Part shown: piece by piece, positions 36,808 to 50,022 of the stretch
Layout: every line of letters begins with the position of its first letter
Position numbering within the stretch: position 1 is the stretch's first letter
Origin: Viscum album
Lineage: Eukaryota; Streptophyta; Magnoliopsida; Santalales; Viscaceae
DNA length: 64,000 bases
Reading direction: 5' to 3'
NCBI GenBank assembly: GCA_963277665.1
Contig: OY728143.1
Span: 540,488,394-540,552,393, forward strand
Made by a program: the position numbers and the translations under genes
Notes under the pieces: generated by a model
Database searches by the model: none
The model's input: only the letters and a program-made list of their open reading frames with translations
Told to the model about the DNA's origin: nothing

Positions 36808-39450
36808 TGTTTATAACCACCCAAACTGTTATAAATAAAATTCTATTTTATGTGAATTAATTAAATGTATTATTATAAAATTAAATACAAGGAATTATTT
36901 ATTATTTCCATTTTGATGTAAATTAATGTTAAGTATCTTTACCCTTTATAATATATCCATTGAATAATGATAACATTACAAGTATAATTATATGGTTTTA
37001 AAAAATCCTTCATGCATAGAAAAATGAAGTGATATCCTCAACTAATATAATCATATCCTATTATGACTATTTAACATGTCTTATAAGATAGATATCATTT
37101 CGGATATTTTCCCAAGACCAATCCCAAACCCATATTAAAAAACACAAGCACTTGTGAAACCATTTACAAAATAAGTTCTTTCTCCTCGAGATCACTACAC
37201 AAACCATGTTCATCGAACAACCCCATGAAAGCCCCACCATATCACACCTGAATCATAGGGAAAATTATAGTGTAATAAAGGGATTGGTATGAATACTCTA
37301 TTAATAACATTATTTACATTATTATATACATAATAATGAATAAAAGTACTTCCTATTATTTTTATTATATAAATATTTTTTAATGAAAAAATAGTATTTT
37401 TTGTTAACATTCAAATTAAATAATGAAATCTAATTTGTTTAATTATTGAATTTTCGATAGAAATTATATTTTATTAGTATATTATTATTAATTTTTTAAA
37501 TTAAAAATTATCATATAATTTTTATGAAGTATATTGTAATTTTCATTGGTGTAATAAAAATATTGTTGTTAAAAAAACATAATTTTTTTTAAAAGTAGTT
37601 TTAATTTTAAAAGTGAAAATTCATGCATATAGAAAATTATATAGACTAAAATAATATTATTTTTAGAATTATGTCTTTGAAATTATCCAATGAATAATTA
37701 TTAATAATTTTATGAGAATGTGTAATTAATTTTTAAAAATTAAATACCCTATAAATATATGGTGTGTTTTATGACATCATTGTAGCATAGTAACGAAATA
37801 ATAAACAAATAAAAGGTATCGTCGACAAAATATATGTTTTTAATTTAATGTAATGTAATTGTATTATTATATGATTAAGTTTAAATTTACTTAGTGAATC
37901 ATCCATGATTTATATTATATATTATAATAATTAATATAAAACTGTGATTCACCACCACATAACCAAAGGAAAATTTTATATTATCATTCGACCATTGCTT
38001 TATAAAAAATGTATTCCACTCCCCTTTTAATGATTTATTGAGAAAAACCACGATATGGTTTGTGGTTTATAATATTTTATGGTGTATTGTTGAAGAAAAT
38101 AATTATGAAGAAATTAATTCCATAATTTGGACCCATACCTATGTTGTTACTATGTAGAAATTTCATAAAGGATTCCTTCTCTCCCCCCTTTTAATCAAGA
38201 ACATCATTTATGATATGAGTTTTTCATTTTCCGTTTTTTATCTTGGTATATATTCTTACCCATCCAAATTAATATCCAATTTTTTTTATAAATGATCATA
38301 TCCCCTTTAAATTCCATTTATTCCTCCTATAATCCATTATGTTAACCTTTTTCCAAAATGAAATTTTGTACGTGTTCATTTTTTTCCTCCCATATCTTCA
38401 TGATTCCTTAACATGTTACACTTTCTATTAACAATTCCTTTCATCAGAGCATTTATTTCCATTTCCCCTTTACTGTGCACATCATTTCATGTTATGAGGG
38501 GTATATTTCACTCTCTTTATACCAATTTATTAATTTCTATATGATGTGGTTTTTCATGGAAAATTTCCCCATTATTTTTCATGACAAAATAATTGTGTAG
38601 TAAATACCACACATGTTTACCCATCAATATAATACACCTTTATGAAAGTATAATTATATATTGGGGAGTTATATGTATTTATTCAACATTCCTTCTTCTT
38701 GGAAGAAATTATTATATTAAAATCATCCATGTTATACTGTATATGTGGAACAAATAAGCATGATAATGAAATGATTATAAAGGGTGAATTCTAATAGCAC
38801 TCTAATTAATGGGGTAATTTATAATATCATCATACTTTATGATGGGATTGGGATTTACCTAAATCCTTAATTGATATTTTTTCCACCAATAATAGTTGGT
38901 GCATTATATTTTACTTTGTTTTTGATTCAGTGTTTTATGTTATTGCCACATTTCCAATGTTGTGATTATCATGTTAAGTTATTCCATTTTATTTATGATT
39001 TTTTAGCCTCATTAATATTCAATGTATAAAAATTATTATTGGAGTTATGTTGTTCTATATTTATTCCCTTTCAGGGAATTATATCTCACCCCTTTATAAT
39101 GTATGTCGTCAAGTTACCACATACAATGTTAAGTACAAGGAATGATTTAGTCATGTCAAATATATTTTCAATAAATATGTTGTATTTAATTTTTTAAGTT
39201 TTTTTGGAAAGTTCCTAATCCCAACAGACAATTTACCTATTAGTCGAATGAGGTTTATTATGAGAAATTTTATTTATAAATATATATTAAATAAGAAATA
39301 AAGAGATTCATTATTGTAAATGTCAATTATTGAACTGAGTAAATTCCATATTTCATCCTTGTATATCTCATTCGATATAAATCTTTAACTAATTTAGTGG
39401 GGAATTTTATTGGTCTCAAACATCTACTGATTTTATTATACATAGTCCTC
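36808..39450 (+). repeat. 3' LTR of element 3
   Basis: Starts TGTTTATAACCACCC just after a purine run (TGGGGGA). Collinear with the 5' LTR in spaced landmarks. The right end near CATAGTCCTCACACA is an estimate from alignment to TCATAGTCTATATACTACAT at the 5' LTR end. Confidence 0.6.
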
Positions 39451-42400
39451 ACACATGATCATAAAAAAATTATATCATAACCCATGAAATTAAATGTGTA
39501 TAATAAACATTTTATCATCTATTAAACATTATAAAAGATAAAGTATTCCTAATAATATCATAAAACAATCACCCATTAAAATAAAAATGTTTCATTAGCA
39601 TACAATCAATGTAATAGGAATGGTTTTCATAAACATATAACCGATAAATGAGAAACTAGTTTCATACATATGTAATCCATGAATGAAATAATGGTTTCAT
39701 AAATACACTTCTATAACAACAAAACCCATTAATAGAAATAATATTAATGGGACCCATGGATCATATCCCATACAAGTAAATAGTAAAGTCAAGGGATTTT
39801 ATCATAGATATAACAGTTTTTAAAAAATATTATAAAATAATTTCAATAAGAATGTATCTTCTATTAATTAAATGAAATAATTTTTTTCATAAATTTTTTT
39901 AAATTCAAATCCTTTAATAATAATGATGAAAACATATAAATGAATCTGGGAATAAATTTTGAATTTTTATTCCATGAAATAATATAAAATAATATTGAAT
40001 TATTTTAGAAAACCTATTAATTTGAAAATTTATATAAGATGCCTGAAAAAGTCTTGAAATTATTTATTATTTAAATATTATAAATGAATATTGAAAAACA
40101 CATGAATTTGTTTTCTTAAAATCAATTAAATTAATCATTAATGTATTATGAAAAAAATTTCTGGGAAAACATATAATAGAAGATTAAAAACATTTTGATA
40201 AACTTTTTCCTTAAAAAATTATACTGGATGATTGATTTTTTGTTATATTCATATTCCTTAAAAACAAATAAAGGAATCATGGAAAATTTTAAAACCTTAT
40301 TTAACCTTAATTTTTTTAAACCACATTATTTTAAAATATATTTTAATTTTTTTATTGAATCATGGAAAATAATTTAATACACTTCATTATTAGTAATGAT
40401 TTTTGATAACTTTTGAAAATGTTAACTACCTGAAAATAAATGAATTTAAAAAATATTGGTAAAAAATCATTCATAAATAAAATAACATTACAAATAAACA
40501 AAGGAAGAATTAATGAAATAATAGTCATTATGGGGGAGAAACATGATCATGCTAAACATTTTTTTGCACAATAAAATATTTACAAAAACACCTTAATTAG
40601 AAATAATTGAAATTCATTTGTTTAAAAAAAATTTATGAAAAAAGAAAAACAAGGATACTAATTTTTTTTATTAACATAGAATAATATTTGAAAATATTAA
40701 ATATATGGTTGTAAAATATTGATGTCAAAGAACACATATTTTAGACAGTTGAGTCTGATAATGTCTAATTTTCATGAAAAATCATTCTTAATTATCATAA
40801 GTACCTATAGAAGAACTTTTTTACCATAAATTAATACATCATTAAAACATAAATGATAAGATAAGTAAATATAATTAATGTGATATAAAACATAATATTT
40901 CATAAATGTAATCATAATAATAAAAAATTAGTATGAATAATGGAATTGTAGGAATAAATTGTTATTACATTGGAAACATTAAATAATAACACCATTTGAT
41001 ATTAACATTTCAAAAAGAATAAAATATCATAATAATAATAACATTCGTGATATAAAATTTCAATGGGTTTTTTATAAACCATATATTATAATATAGGGGC
41101 ATAACATCACATGTGTCTTCTAGAAGAAAAAATAAGAGAAGATTGCAATACCGATTTTGTAACAATTGAACCATAAACCCCAATAAATTAAGATAATCAA
41201 ATTAATATGTAAATTACCATAATAATAATTTCTATAAACCTATAATATATTTCAAGTATGTATATACACTATTGAAAAGAAACGAGTTGTGAATAATTCA
41301 TAAATTTTACATATATATATAAGTTAGAATAGAAAACCCTTACCTTAATCCTTAAATTCACATGTACGTAATAAAAATCATGTATAATAAACATATGTTT
41401 ATAATAAAACAATAACTATTTTATTATATATAATAAAATATATGAATTTATTAAGACTTGATATTTCAATTTTATAAATAATTCCATGATTAGGTTATAT
41501 TTTGGGTAACAATCACATTATTTTTCTTACATGATGGGACATTTTATTCATGGTCCTATAATATAAATAATGATTTAATTATTTATATATTGTAAAGAAG
41601 GATATTAATTTCATATATAATCAATATATATGTATTTATAAAAATATATATAATTTTTAAATATGAAATTAAATACACATTTCTTAGAGAGGGTAGGTTG
41701 TACATAGAAATGATTTTTTCCCATTTCCATTTAATATTTTTATTTAATGAAAATTTAATTATATATATATATATATATATGAATATTGTTTATAAATTAT
41801 AATTACTATTTCATATATTTCATTCAATTTTACAGAACCAGTCATTAATTAATTCCATGTAAAATGTGAATGAATCACATCGCATTGTAGTGGAGGTAGT
41901 CCTAATATCCCCAAACGAAGTGATATAATTATAAAAAAATGTTAATAATGAAGATATGTGTTATATAACAAGTCAAAAATCATAAATAATTTATAAGTAT
42001 TATATATTTTATATAATAACTTTAATTACAATTTCAATGTTAAATTCTATAATATAACATAAAAATATTAATTATTAAAATATTAATCCAATATTATATT
42101 AAAATTTATTCAAAATATAATTTAACAATAAAATTAAACTACCCAAATATTCTATTTTCAATTAAAATTCCACATTTTTCATCATTCATCAAAAAAAGAA
42201 TCTTTATAAAAATATACAAATAATTAAACAAAACTAAATTATATTATTTTATATAAAATGGAATTTTTATCTAATAAATCTTATAAATGTGTGAAAATTA
42301 AATATAAATTGGCTTCTCCATTGAAATGGGGTAAATGTACTTTTCTAAAAAATACAATTTTTGGTCATAAAATTGTATTTATTCTTATCTTACACCTAAC

Positions 42401-42789
42401 AAATCTATTATAAGTGTGTCAAAAATGATTGAATACGTAATATAATAATTTAAAAAAAATTACGAAAAGATTTTTGTCAAATTTATTGTGATGAGACGGA
42501 ATTTGAACATATAAAATTCTTTTCATTGAAAAGGAAATTAATCATAATCAATGAGTTTTGATGTTCACATCTAACTAACAAATATCCAATGTAATCATTT
42601 TATAAAAATGTGTAAATAATATTTTAACAAATTTTTTATCTTATTTATAACATAAATTCCAATGGATAGTAGGTTTCTATAATAATATTTTAATAATATT
42701 ATTAATAATATGTTTTATTTCGGTATAACTCAGCCTTGTGTGTAACACAATGTAATGAATGAACTCATAATTTTGTGTAATACTAGACA
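39451..42789 (-). mobile_element. Old minus-strand LTR B, right part
   Basis: On the minus strand, near 42740-42770, it shows TCATTCATTACATTGTGTTA and CTGAGTTATACCG, counterparts of the TTGAATAATACAG..CGAGTTCTAACAC start region of element 1. Near 41860-41920 it shows GGACTACCTCCAC then CGATGTGATTCATTCACA, the counterpart of the box after the CGTACGTACG motif. With the left part the LTR totals about 3.96 kb. A TA run lies at 41760-41781. Confidence 0.45.
41760..41781. repeat. TA microsatellite
   Basis: About eleven AT units within LTR B. Confidence 0.8.
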
Positions 42790-45300
42790 GTCAAAATGTT
42801 TCTTGTACAGAATAATAATTTGTGTGTTTAATGTAGTGCATGTTTAATTTGGTGCTGCATATTATTCCATCCAAACATAATTTTTTCATATAAACAATTT
42901 CACATTCCGTATTTTATGAACTGTAAAATAATAAAAAGAATAAATTTATTTTTGGAATATATGTAACAAAATATCAAGGGATTACATTAAACCCCATTAA
43001 AAATAATTTATCCCGTTAAATTTTTATGTTTTATCAATGGTTTAGTACTGGAATTTTAGTTTAATACAAAACCACAACCATAAAATTAAAACAAAATAAT
43101 AAAATTAAATGTGTAACTTAAAAACATAAATATTACCCAAACTAACACATAAAAAAAATTCCACAATGGAAAAAATAGGTGGAATGTAAAAACATGGACA
43201 TGGTTTAGAAATATAACTATCATGGTCTCATTGAGAGTTATATAAAACATTTTTTAAGAGAATTCTAATGATGAAAAATCTATAAGAAAAGTCTAATGGA
43301 AAAGGTCATTGATTTCATAAAAATGATGATAAAGGGACACCATTTTATTTCAAGAACCTTCTCCTATCGTTGAAAATATTTTAATGAGAAATTTTACATA
43401 CTAGATTTCATTCCTTTTCATAGTAACCATATCATAATTGGTTTTCCCCTTCATCAACATTCAGTTCATATCATATTCAATATAATGATGTTGTGTTTTT
43501 CATCCCTAAATAATTAACATATAATAAGATCTATAAATATAGTTAAAGTAAATTTTATATGATAGTAGTTATCCAAAAAAATATTATCTGATGTTATAAT
43601 TTATGAATAAATATTCATATAGATATTTATTAAATAAATCTAATAAATTATTATGAATTTTATAATAATCCATTATCTTGTTGGATATCCTTATAATCCA
43701 TCATAAATATGGAATTCCTAAACATTAGAGAGAATGAAATTAAATTTCTCAAAATCGTATTAAAATTTATCCCCCATATATCAAAATGTATATTTTATTT
43801 GTTTGATACAAAAATTTAGAATACATTGATCATTTATTCTTTTTAAAAATGGTAATTACCTAAATTACCATAGATAAATATTGAAATCAGACATGTTTCC
43901 TTATTCTAATGTTTATTTTATATATCTATTAAATTATAAAATGTTGTAAACATCATCAATTACAGCATAAAAAACTTCTCAACAGATATTTATTAGTTAC
44001 ATGGTAATTAGTTCCATCCAATTAACTTATTAATATTTTACATATCATAATCTAAACATTATCATCATAACACAAGGACATTAATAGGGATTATCTTCAC
44101 TATGTTAATATGACATTTTTCAGTTAAATATCATTTTTTGGTCTATCAATACTATTCGACATATTTATCTAAATCCATAAAAAAATAAAATAAAATGAGC
44201 AGTCCATATATATATATATATCAAAATTTTTGATGATTGAATTTAAATACATAAACACTTATGTTAATATACATTATCCTTGATCCATTAACATGTCATC
44301 CTCATCATAATAATTATCCAAATCTTCCATTTTTATTTCATATGTAGTGTCATCATAATCAGTAATATAAAAATTACTTATACTACAAAGTAGAATTTTT
44401 TTAGGATATTTTTATTTTGTACATTGATTTTTATAATGTTCATTAATTCATTACATAATTAATTTAACTGTAGATGATGACACAGGGAGACCAACATTCC
44501 CATCCATTTAATTGACCAAACTCTTCATCATTACTTTCAATTTACTTGATCTATTTCTTTCTATTAAAAAGATAAAACATATTCATGTTCCTCTTTGTAA
44601 ATTACATGGGTGTTTTTTTTACATTATTGACATAAAGAAAAAAGAATATTCTTTCCACAATGGTCTCCATTAATCATAATATCATTAGTATATTACATTA
44701 TCTTGTTTTTTAAGTATTGTAGGTGGATAAAGTACGCAATGTTAATCATGTTCTGCGAAAACTAATTAGTCATCATCAAAACATAATTCTCTACAGTGAT
44801 CATCTCATTTAACATATCATCGTCAAATTTTTTTCACATTAAGAAATAACCTGGTTCCAAATGGTTCCCACTATTGACTAAAACTAGAATGCATTGTCTG
44901 ACTTGAACATTAATTAGTGAAAAATAAATAAATCATTAAAAATAAATTATTAGATGTCAATATTATTAAAAAATATTTAAAATCTATGAAAAATTAATCC
45001 TATAATTTTAGATATCAATAGACACATATATTTAAATAAACATAGGGGCCAGACTATGTATTTCACATCTATGTTTCCAACACATGACTAAACCTTTCAT
45101 AGGATATAAAAATTAGTGAACCAATATTAAAATTCATGAATATTACATGAATTAAAATGAATATGAATAACATTAAAAAAGTAAAATCAATGGGACTATA
45201 GTATACTATTGACTTTGGAAGCATGGATGAAAAATAATTAAACTAGGTGAAAGATCGTTAATATTTCTAAAAATTATATTCCACATCAGTATAAGTACTT
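42790..45300. other. AT-rich decayed sequence, no gene seen
   Basis: Nothing I can assign. No usable open frames. Possibly eroded retroelement interior between LTR B and the LTR remnant to the right. Confidence 0.35.
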
Positions 45301-45633
45301 AAAACCATTTATTATAAACAAGAAAATGGGAACATAAGAAATGGTGATCTTAGATGCTTAGTAAGTGTAGATAAAAGAGATATGTGAGCACACTAGGAGA
45401 GAAAGGGTATAAAAACATAAGAATAATATTTTTAGATCATTACATGAACATTATTGATCATATAAATTATTCATTACATAATATTTAAAAGATCGCAAAA
45501 CATTAATAATAAGGTATTAAAAATAATTTACCATGAAAATATGACATAGGAATAAGACCTAAAATTGTGGAAGACATGTAAGAATATAAAAATGATTTAC
45601 ATAGTAGTCAACGATTATTTCCAAGGATATATT
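45301..45633 (-). mobile_element. Remnant of another minus-strand LTR
   Basis: The minus strand at about 45330-45365 reads ACACTTACTAAGCATCTAAG then ATCACC, a form of the CTTACTGAGCATTTGAGCTCACC block. It sits outside LTR E, so it belongs to a different, older copy into which LTR E may have inserted. Confidence 0.3.
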
Positions 45634-46471
45634 TCAAAAGTCTCTACCCCAGTTACCCAGATTCAGTGCTCTATTACATTACATTGGCATGATATGAGAA
45701 ATCATGTCCCGAAAGACAGATCTGTATTATATTATTGGAAACTAGATACATATATAAGTTCAATATTGTAACTTGAAAATAAATACAACACTAATTTATT
45801 CCATTAAAACATCAACACCTCTTAGATTATGCCTAAAAGTCATTCATAACAAACATATTCATATCCTGTGAAAATGATACATAAAAATGGGGTGAGATCA
45901 AATGCTCAGTAAGGGTATGAAATATAGAACATGATAACATAAACATTATCCTCCATGAATAATTAAAATCACATGCCTTAAAAAAACATGAATAGTTTAT
46001 GGTAGGAATATGTGGTGAGTAAATAATTCCACAATAAAACATTGTCATCGGTATTATATTATTCATATAAACACATGAACCATCATTATTATTTCCATAA
46101 TAAGAAAATTTATAATTTCGAACATTTTGAAACATCGTGTCAATTCCTTATCCAAGATGTCTAAAAATTATTTAGGCCTCGACGAATACCATATATCAAA
46201 ATTTGGGAAGACCTTAGACAATTTCACTTCTAATTGTCTCATGAACCTACCGATGCATGGAGGAGTTATAGTGGGATCCACCTATCACATACTAAGTCTA
46301 ATACATTCCTCATATGAAAAGGATGAATCATAACATAACCATTCATATTAAAACTAGCATATGAAACATCAATACTTTAACCATAAACCTTGAATGGTAT
46401 TAAAAAAATATCCACATTCAAACATATCACAAAAACATCAATAAAATATTTAATATTTGAATAATAATAAA
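45634..46471 (-). mobile_element. LTR E, left part (3' end of the LTR)
   Basis: Minus-strand matches to the 3' third of LTR1 and LTR2. TAACTGGGGT and the GTCCTTTGGGAC region lie near 45650-45720. CTTACTGAGCATTTGATCTC then ACCCC lies at 45890-45920, with CACAGG at 45865-45870. The CCTCCATGCATCGGTAGGTT block lies near 46245-46265. It is interrupted at 46471 by element 2 and resumes at 57953. Open frames here on either strand are chance. Confidence 0.75.
46467..46471. repeat. Target site duplication of element 2, left copy
   Basis: ATAAA, repeated exactly at 57953-57957. Confidence 0.85.
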
Positions 46472-48456
46472 TGTAACATCCCAAATAAGTAATGAATAAT
46501 AGATATTCTTATCTATGTCTATTTATTAACTAGATAGTGTTTTAGAGGCTTAAAATGAGAATAAATCCAATCTTAAGCATGAAATTCTCTAATATTTTTA
46601 AAAGATTATTTTACAGCCTTTTGATGGAAAACCATTTATGAATGAAAATTTTGACAATTTTATAAGCCCTATTTGTCAAAATAAACTTATTAATTATTAT
46701 TGGGACTTTGATATATACTTTGGATAAATTTTTGGTAATTTTCTAACAATGTTCATTTTTTAATGAATAGTGAAAAGTAATGCATTTTACATCAAAACTG
46801 CATTTTAATCTAATTTATTTATATAGTTAGATTATATTTTTAATTGGATTTAATGTGTAAATAGAATATATTTTAATCATGTAATCCAATGGTGGTCATT
46901 GGGATTAATTTCACTATGGAGTTGGTCATAAAAAAGTGCCAATCTTTTCATAGAAATTGATTCAAAAAACCCGCTATTTGTTTTGACAATGAGAATTATT
47001 TTTAAATTAATTATTGAAATTGTTGTGTTTGGGATTTGGTAAAATGGATTACATATTTGGAATCATAATGTCAAAATTATGTAATTAAGAATATTTTGTT
47101 TTGTGACATTTTGAATAGTAACGACGGTAATTATCTTTAATTATCATGATTAATTAGTAATTGTGTATTTATGGATAATAATATAATATCATAATAATAA
47201 CATATAAACCCAACATGTGTCTTAACATTACTGGATGTATCATGTCCGACCAGGGTATGCCTTTTTATAAACTTTGGGACCCCATGGAATCACTTTTGGG
47301 TGAAAGTGACACTTTATCTTTTTATTTTTAAAGAAAAGAGAATATCACAAAGAATGTATCACCTGAGTAAAACATTTTTAATTTTTTCTACATAAATTAT
47401 CCATTAGACAATAAATAATAATTGTAAAGATAAATAGATTTCCTACAACATATTCTATTTTTTATAATTTTTAGACATTAAATAAATGAAATTATTTATG
47501 ACATCATGATGATGTAGTGATTACCTCATTAATGAACAATTTAAATAATATGAAAAGATAATGTAAACTATAAAGAATACACTTGTAAAAGACCAAATGG
47601 ATTAGTATATTTCGAACCATTATCACCTTACCCTCTAAATATATCAATTTGGGACCTTTAATATCTGAAACTAATTTTAATATAAAGTCTCATTTTATAA
47701 CATTCCAAGAGTGCACCTCCTCTCCTCTTGTAAAAGGCCCCCACCTATACCTCTTTACCCACACTTCTCAAGCATTTGGCTCGGCCAATCTCTGCTCTTT
47801 TTATCTCTCCACATCCCTATATTCATCCTATAAGCCTTACCTTAGGAAGAAAGTTTTTCAAGAAACCCTTTTGGTACAAACAAAGAGGAATTACTCGATT
47901 TAAAGGTAAAGTCTTCTCTAATGTTCTTTTGTTTTATTTTGCTTCTCTAACCCCCAAAACTCTTTTTATTCATTTCGTTTGTAACAACACCAGTATATTC
48001 CATAAACGAGGATGTTTTTATAAGAATTATTCAAGCTACACTTACACACACCTACATTTAGTTGTTAATGAGCATACTGTTTTCCTGGATGGCGAAATTC
48101 TGCCTCACAAAACAATGAATGTTCAATATTCTTCTAACACATTCAAAGGTGGCCATTAATATGTCACTATATTTATATATTATATATAATAAGTTTATTT
48201 TTTCCCTAATATTCAGTATTTTTCATTTATTTCATACGTTTATGGTTTCCATTATTGGTAAACGCGATATCATTATTTTTGGAAGTGTGGACTACCACCC
48301 CCTCAAAGTGATTTGATTTGTTAATGCCATATGTTGGATGTATAAAGGATAGAGTTAATGATATTTTATATGATATTATACTGTAATTATAATATATCTT
48401 TATTTCATTATGATTTAATTCCATTAAATATGAAATAGAAATGAAATTAGCGTTCA

Positions 48457-48487
48457 TGCGTACGTACGACTTACCGTCTCCATGAAC
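48457..48487 (+). promoter_or_regulatory. CGTACGTACG motif in LTR3
   Basis: ATGCGTACGTACGACTTACC followed by GTCTCCATGAACGG. Shared almost exactly with LTR4 (56534-56565). Confidence 0.6.
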
Positions 48488-48796
48488 GGTGCATTTCATT
48501 TCTTACCTCTAAATGTTATGTAACATTATAAATGCATGCATATACTGGATATATATGATATATATGATATCTAAATAATGAATATAATTGTGGATATAAT
48601 GTATATTTTACAAAAGGAACAACTAGTAATTATAAAGTGTTTATTTTTTACTCAAGTAAAAATGATCAACAAAATGACCATTTTTAACTTAAATAATTAA
48701 ATAGTGTTCATGACATGGTAATAGGTGATATAAAAGTAATAATTAACGTGAAAATGGTTCTCAAGAAACAGAAATTAACTCAATTTTATCATTCAG

Positions 48797-48832
48797 GAGG
48801 TTAAAGAATGATCGAGTCAAGTCGGACTCGAG
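48797..48832 (+). other. 36-nt microexon-like block, LTR3
   Basis: Preceded by TATCATTCAG and followed by GTAAAG. Begins GAGGTTAAAG and ends TCGAG. The upstream intron-like segment is 891 nt (47906-48796) and the downstream one, to the acceptor at 49626, is 794 nt. Confidence 0.5.
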
Positions 48833-49878
48833 GTAAAGGACTTCGTCTCAATCTCCTTTCATTGAGGCATATTTTGTTTTATACACAACATTATATTATA
48901 TGGTGTATAAACCCCTTTTATTTTTATGTTTATTCAAAAGTAATATTTTTTATACAAATCATTTACTAAATGACAAAAAAGAATTTTTTTTTTGTCGTAC
49001 GTATGCGGCGACAATGACTTGTCCGCCGTCGTGACCATTATTTGAGTTTCAGCTTCCCCTACAAACAATAATTTTTTTTAAAAAATTAAAAATAAATACC
49101 ATATTTTACTTTTCATTTATTTTGGTATTGAAATGGGTTTTCATAATGTTTTTATATCAATGTTTTGTATTGATATATTGTGATTGAAAAGTGGAAATGT
49201 TATGCTTTATGAATGTTTTATGTGATACAATTGTGTTATGGTTCTTGGGAATTGTTTATGAAGACAGGTAGTTTCGTGATAAACTATGGTCGGGTGAGCC
49301 TGATATAGCTCTCCAATGCATTGGGTAACATGAAAGAGTTAAACATTAAGGTTTCTTCAAAGAGATTTTGGGAATATACTATGATGGGTATTCCAAACGA
49401 AACCATGACAGTTACTCCCTATGTAAGAATTTTTTGAATGCCTCAAGTTACATTTATGTTTTTTGATTTCTATGATTTATTCATGATTTGATGAGGTATG
49501 TTAAAATGATTAATTTTTATGAGTAAAGTATGATTTCATACATGTAATAATTCTTTCATTTCGTACTTTTATATCCCTTACTGAGATTTTTATGCTCATC
49601 CCACGTTTTTGAAATGTTTTTCACAGGTCGAGGGAAAGGTAAATGATATGATGATAGTGTCAAGGAAGTGTCAAGAAAGAATCCATGTTTTCTTTTAAAT
49701 ATTTTTCCATTGATGGGGAAAATTAATACTATCTTTTATGTAACCACTTTGTTTAAATGTGTAATGTAATGCATGATTTATGATCTAATTCTCTAAAACT
49801 CTAAATCATAAAGGATCCTCAACGCGTATTATTGAAGTAACTCACGATTATGTAATTTTTAAAGTTGGGGCCTTATAG

Positions 49879-49892
49879 TTGTTAGAAAAGGT
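49879..49892 (+). other. Damaged primer-binding site of element 2
   Basis: TTGTTAGAAAAG one base after the LTR end, in the position of TTGGTATCAGAGAAG, with base losses. Confidence 0.6.
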
Positions 49893-50022
49893 CATTTTAG
49901 ATTACTGTAGGAGTTATAAATATATTAAATGATTATACAAAAATATTTTTTTATGGTCAAATTGAAATGATATAGCATGTGAAGATTACCATGTTGCTTC
50001 ATCTAATACATGTTTTTTTAGA

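Larger units (their letters stand above)
28975..39450 (+). mobile_element. Element 3: decayed gypsy chromovirus inserted in LTR B
   Basis: Two related LTRs of about 2.97 and 2.64 kb flank a 4.86-kb interior with degraded gag, reverse transcriptase, RNase H, integrase and a chromodomain-like tail in the usual order. Paired landmarks show the LTR relation: CAAATCCTTTTGGCATAGAA (29170) with AAATCCTTCATGCATAGAAA (37004), and ATAAATATATGGTGTGTTTT at 29918 and 37752. The outer end near 39450 is approximate and no target duplication is readable. More diverged than elements 1 and 2. Confidence 0.75.
46472..49877 (+). repeat. 5' LTR of element 2 (LTR3)
   Basis: Starts TGTAACATCCC and ends GCCTTATA. 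Order: mutated TATA (TTGTAAAAGG, about 47728), donor-like AAAG/GTAAAG (47905/47906), a decayed motif (about 48280-48300), the CGTACGTACG motif (48457-48487), the 36-nt block (48797-48832), TCGTACGTATGCGGCGAC (about 48996), and TTTTTCACAG ending at 49626. Frames such as 47649-47903 and 47776-48159 are in untranslated leader and match nothing. Confidence 0.9.

Noticed and set aside
45833..46333. Open frames on both strands left of element 2
   Set aside because: The interval is LTR E sequence, collinear with the noncoding 3' part of LTR1.
47649..48159. Open frames of 84 and 127 residues in LTR3
   Set aside because: They lie in the transcribed leader, are not conserved as frames in LTR4 (only a short shadow at 55661-55909), and span the donor-like site.
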